Below are positions 8,958 to 12,484 of a DNA stretch of 12,484 nt, piece by piece. The DNA is taken from the NCBI GenBank assembly GCA_015501585.1, contig JADNRY010001312.1, positions 1 to 12,484 on the forward strand, read 5' to 3'. This DNA comes from Rhodocollybia butyracea (lineage: Eukaryota > Basidiomycota > Agaricomycetes > Agaricales > Omphalotaceae). The position numbers and the translations under genes were made by a program. Within the stretch, counting starts at the first letter, position 1. The number at the start of each line of letters is the position of its first letter. The notes beneath the pieces are model-generated. The model was not told where the DNA came from. It saw nothing but the letters and a program-made list of their open reading frames with translations, and made no database searches.

Positions 8958-9993
8958 TTGTAAGCGCCCAAAGCTGTGCATCGTCTGGGCGTCTGTGCGC
9001 GGGCGTCACTTACGTGTCCCTTCTCTTCCATCTCCCCTTCATTGTCCACAGTGACGACGACCTTGCGTCGTCGTCGTTTCTTCTATGCAGGCAGCCAGCG
9101 ACCCTGTGTTGCACTGCTCATTGTACCAGCTGTGTGGCCTTGCGTCCACAGCTGGGTTTATCGAACTTGGTCTTGAATTGAGCTCGTCACTGTCACCACT
9201 GCACCTCCTCGTCCACACCGACGACGACCTTGCGTCGGCGTCGTTTCTTCTATGAAGGCAGCCAGCAACCCTGTGTCGCACTGCTCATTGTACCAGGTGT
9301 GTGGCCTTGCGTCCACAGCTGGGTTTATCGAACTCGGTCTTGATTGAGCTTGTCGTTGACAGTCACCACTCTTGCGTCGCCAGCTGTGTTCATTCGGATC
9401 GGTCTTGAACCAAGTTCGACCTTTGGCGGTTTAGGAAGTCTTTGTCTTTTTTTTCAGGTGAGTCTCCTTTTCACTTGTTTTTTTTGTTTAACTCTCTAAG
9501 CTTTCTTGCCAGGAACCCTTCGTTGCGCTGTATTCAATGTTTTCATTACACCCAGAAGCTTACTACGGGGCAGCAAATGGTAAGTTTTGTTTCCGTCTGA
9601 CATACTATTGGCATTCTCACACGTTGCAGGCCATTCTCGATGCGACCTTCAACATATTGTCATATTCGTTGTAATTAGGATGATTCCAAAGGTGTGTCTA
9701 TGCTTCTTTTGTTAACCACTATCCGGCTAAAGGCTACGCTAGTTGTGCTCCGGCTTTGATGAACGACCTTGTGTTGTTTGTGTGACTTTGGCCCATCCCT
9801 GTGTTGGACTGAATGGCAGACAACGTTGAACCCTGAGTTCTGCGTTGGTGTTTCGACTATTCGGCCCTGTGTTGTATAGTTCTGGGGGGATTTGGAACCC
9901 TTTTGGGAGACTGTGTGACTGTTGATTGTCGAACAGTCCTGGTTTAAATATGAATGTATATATGCCTAAGACTATGTGACCGTTGGTGTGTCA
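8958..9993. repeat. Right terminal inverted repeat
   Basis: It pairs with 5222-6289. The inner 8958-9370 mirrors the left inner arm at about 98% identity and holds two ~171 bp repeats. Just outside, 9370-9420 is a degenerate partial third copy (CTTGCGTC...CAGCTG...TCGG...GGTCTTGAA) that the left arm lacks. The outer part keeps the motif blocks and terminal repeat but is strongly diverged. The end TGTGTCA at 9987-9993 is followed by ATT. Confidence 0.87.
9458..9674 (+). pseudogene. TIR mini-gene, right copy, decayed
   Basis: This is the mirror of the left mini-gene. A likely 5'UTR intron (9458-9512, GTGAGTCTCC...GCCAG) matches the left one base for base at its donor. The next exon contains GTTGCGCT as on the left. 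An ATG at 9577-9579 is followed at once by an intron (9580-9629, GTAAGT...TGCAG). The following exon begins AILDATFNI, which lines up with TIPNSTFDI of the left copy, but it stops after 15 residues at 9672-9674. The left copy's middle exon is missing here. The transcript would point outwards, towards the right-hand gene. Confidence 0.5.
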
Positions 9994-10263
9994 ATTATGA
10001 ACCTTGGCCTGGGTGAAGGAGTATCTTAAATGACATGCTTTTGACCCTCTCTATATCCAATCTCAAAATGATGGCTTTGCACCAACCTTGCTTATCCCGC
10101 GGTCGTTTATTTGGAATTTCCTTTTTCGGCTTTCCTTTTTCGGCTTTGTGGACAATGGCTTAAGCCTTCGCTCAGTTCCCACAAACAAATACCACAGCTG
10201 AATGGTAAGAGAATGTTCAATTTTTGTCCTTGTTCACCTTTGACTGACTACCCACTAGTCTTT
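9994..10263 (+). promoter_or_regulatory. Upstream region and probable 5'UTR intron of the right-hand pseudogene
   Basis: This unique sequence lies between the TIR end and the ATG at 10264. A 14 bp direct repeat (TTTCCTTTTTCGGC, two copies near 10118-10146) is the only notable structure. A likely 5'UTR intron runs 10205-10258 (GTAAGA...ACTAG), five bases before the ATG. An in-frame ATG further upstream (10111) would have to read through this intron-like stretch, so I prefer 10264 as the start. Confidence 0.4.
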
Positions 10264-12484
10264 ATGCCTCCCAGAACTCGTCAACAACTCCGAGCTACAC
10301 GCTCAAACACCAAAGCAACTGGCCTTGTTTCTCTGTCTACAGTCAACCTTCGACGCGGGAAACGCAAGATGCGTTCTGAAGCTGATGGAAAAGAGGCTGA
10401 CCGTCCGACGAAGATTCGGAAAAAGAACGATAAACAATCTGCAAAGGTATGCTTTCTTTCCCTTATATTTTCAGATATGGTTTAGTCATAATTTTTCTAG
10501 CTCATCGCAGAAGAAGACTCTGCCAGTTGAGCTCCGGGTACTCCTTCCCCCGCCGTAGAACCTGATCCTCCTATTACGCTGCCGACAAATTGGGAAGAAG
10601 AGGACGATGGTCTTTCTGCTGCTATATTAGCCAGGGATTACGAGTTAGTCCGCGACTTGTACGATCGCTACGTGAAATCTTTCGACAAAGACTCCCCAAC
10701 GCTCTATAAGATTCTTAAATCGTTCGATCGTGAGGCCCATGTCTTACTTCGACGATTGCCAAACCCGCCTGCCATAGACGATGATGACAAGGAGCTGAGT
10801 CCCTCTGCTTCGCAGGCTATCATCGACTTCGACGAAGAAGCTTTCCTGGGCATTATGATCCATACCGCTTACTTACTTCGGACTCTTCTCACTGGCATGT
10901 TGCCAGAAACATGTGTGTGGTACACCGAGCGGTTCGGGAAGGATGAGATTCCATTTGATCAGTGGGTAAACGAGTACAGGGTCGAGCAAGAGAAGTCTGT
11001 CGAGGAAAAGAGGCTCAACAATAATTTCGCCAAGAACAGTAGTGTAGGGAAGTCTGACGCAGTCGATGAAGATTCTTCTCCCGCCATGGCGATGCAAGAC
11101 AAGCAGACAGCTGAAGCCTGTGACGCATATGTGACGCAGCCGGAGGCATCTTTGCCGGCCATTTTGTTACTCAAGGGAACACAGTCCGCTTGGTGGACTA
11201 CCCTAGCTCGGAGTGAGACGACGAGGCACCGCCGGTTAGTTCACGCAGCATTCGAGCTGCCAAGCTCCACGCTCTGGCCGCTACAAAATCAGCTGGTCCT
11301 CCGGCGCAAGAACGTTCTCCAGAGCGACTGCAATCAAACTATAGTCTACACGGCCGCCGCCTTTCCGAAAGGGTGGCTGTTGAGGCAGCCCAAATCGACA
11401 CAGAAGACAGTCTTGATGATGAGAATTACATCGACGGCAATGTCAACGGCAAGGACAACGTCGGCGACGGTGACAACAGCGACAACGACAGCGCCAACGC
11501 CAGTAACGACAAAGAAAGAGATTCAGGAGAAGCATCGAAAACGTCGACGGAGGACAAAGGGGAAAGCACTAACCCCCGACGCTCCGGAGGACAGGGAAGA
11601 ATTAAATGGAACTCATGGCGGTCGGGTCCTCTACCTCGAGAAGCAAAGGCTTCATCTGGATGCGCTAATGGCAAAGCTAGAGGAGGATGTCGACGCCATT
11701 GCTCAGGAATTTGGCAAACCACCAGAAATGTGTTTCAAATACATCGATGGCGGGATGGGTCTCCGACGCGTTCAGTGACCTACTGGAACATTCTGGGCAA
11801 CAGTGGTATGGTGTTCACGGTCAACGAAAGAAGCCCCAGAACAGTACGTGATTTCTTTTGATGCAATCTCTGTTGCTCATTTCTCTCAGTGCCGGTTTCT
11901 GAATGGACTGGAGTGGTTCGTAATGAATTGGAGAACCTTCCTCCACTCCAAGCTATCGGACGAAGATTTCGATAAACCGGAAAGCGCGTGAGCGGGGCTC
12001 TGGAAGAACAAACCAACTGGTTTTGGGAGGCATCACGACGCGGCTTCATTGGCGAAGACTATTGCTAGAGGAAGGGTAACGGGATGGTTACCAAGATTCT
12101 CCGGCCAATCGTACAAATGGTGAGCGCTTTATTTTTGTGTTTATTGTTGTTCTGACATGTACATCTAGGCAAATCGTGTCTATCGCGAGACCGGATTTCA
12201 TATCGGTGGTTACGCCTGGCATCCAGACGCCGGATCTCACATCTTTGTTGGGACCCAGACTCTCCAGAAGGTCAAAGCTACTAACAGCACACAGATGTTA
12301 AGTCAAGCGGACGATATCGGTCTACAGATCGCGATGTTTGTTTCGTCTTCTCTAGTCCTAATTCTCATTAGTTTCTATTATTAGAGTTGCAAAACTGGGT
12401 TGAGCGCAAAGTGGATTCCGAACTCGCGGAGCTCTATCGTCACTGCATTTGGAAGAAGGAACCCAGAGATCGCCACCGTTTCTA
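10264..12484 (+). pseudogene. Decayed multi-exon gene of unknown family, running off the window
   Basis: I do not recognise the family. Exon 1 (10264-10446) encodes a basic, nuclear-looking N-terminus (MPPRTRQQL, then KIRKKND). Introns: 10447-10500, 11844-11889, 12120-12168 and probably 12336-12384. Coding stretches jump frames: frame 1 to ~11130 (ELVRDLYDRYVKSFDKD, LLTGMLPETCVWYTERFG), frame 3 to ~11575 (ERSPERL, then a long acidic Asp/Asn/Ser run), frame 1 to 11778 (GGRVLYLEKQRLHLDALMAK, FGKPPEMCFKYIDGGMG), a short frame with QQWYGVHGQRKKP, then frame 3 (MPVSEWTGVVRNELENLPP, GEDYC, MVTKILRPIVQMANRVYRETGFHIGGYAWHPD by position 12230). In-frame stops: TGA 10528-10530, TGA 11214-11216, TAA 11973-11975, TAG 12066-12068. 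The C5 run at 11573-11577 explains one shift. The intact splice sites show it was once an ordinary gene. Confidence 0.6.

Larger units (their letters stand above)
5222..9993. mobile_element. ~4.8 kb long-TIR DNA element of unassigned family
   Basis: Inverted repeats of about 1.05 kb (5222-6289 and 8958-9993) bound a 2.7 kb middle that carries one gene on the minus strand. The ends read TGACACA...TGTGTCA. The trinucleotide ATT occurs on both sides (5219-5221 and 9994-9996) and may be a 3 bp target duplication, though so short a match could be chance. The arms are inverted and no reverse transcriptase is visible, so this is not an LTR element. Long TIRs full of short repeated motifs resemble the subterminal repeat regions of CACTA-, hAT- or Zisupton-like elements, but I see no transposase of those types inside. 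The element may be non-autonomous, or its central unknown protein may be its own mobility protein. Confidence 0.8.

Noticed and set aside
5222..9993. LTR retrotransposon
   Set aside because: The long repeats are inverted, not direct, and no reverse transcriptase, integrase or protease is visible.
1..12484. TET/JBP dioxygenase cargo gene, often linked with KDZ elements in mushrooms
   Set aside because: No HxD...H iron-binding pattern with a convincing context was seen in any coding segment.

Overview
The window looks like repeat-rich, transposon-dominated DNA from a mushroom-forming basidiomycete (Agaricomycetes). The reasons are many 46-63 bp GT-AG introns, a seven-exon KDZ-type transposase with a CxC1-like cysteine region, and uncharacterised proteins whose layout I associate from memory with agaricomycete genomes. 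No species can be named, and there are no rRNA, tRNA or bacterial features.

Layout. (1) Positions 1-841 hold the 3' part of an intron-containing plus-strand gene of unknown function, cut by the window edge. (2) About 840-1545 is a foldback or MITE-like repeat: two facing arrays of ~15 bp units (GGTATTACC on one side, GGTAATACC on the other) around a spacer with its own internal duplication. (3) Positions 1649-5076 (minus) hold an apparently intact KDZ transposase gene; I splice it to 1036 residues without a stop or frame break. (4) Positions 5222-9993 are a second mobile element of about 4.8 kb with ~1.05 kb terminal inverted repeats (TIRs). Its inner TIR halves are ~98% identical and its outer halves strongly diverged. 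A degenerate RACRCARGG motif recurs about 25 times in its arms and promoter. Its central gene (6439-8729, minus) is an uncharacterised fungal protein broken by one TGA and one single-base frameshift. Each TIR also carries an outward-facing mini-gene whose ATG is followed directly by an intron; the left copy is open for 73 codons and the right copy is decayed. (5) Positions 10264-12484 (plus) hold a heavily decayed, multi-intron pseudogene of unknown family.

How the parts relate. The KDZ gene is the only one that looks functional as a mobility enzyme. The long-TIR element starts 145 bp upstream of its start codon, and the left TIR mini-gene is transcribed towards it. The long-TIR element shows no recognised transposase, so its central protein, its TIR mini-gene and its motif array are the best candidates here for something undescribed. 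All splice structures were worked out by eye from GT/GC-AG signals and frame continuity; no database search was possible.
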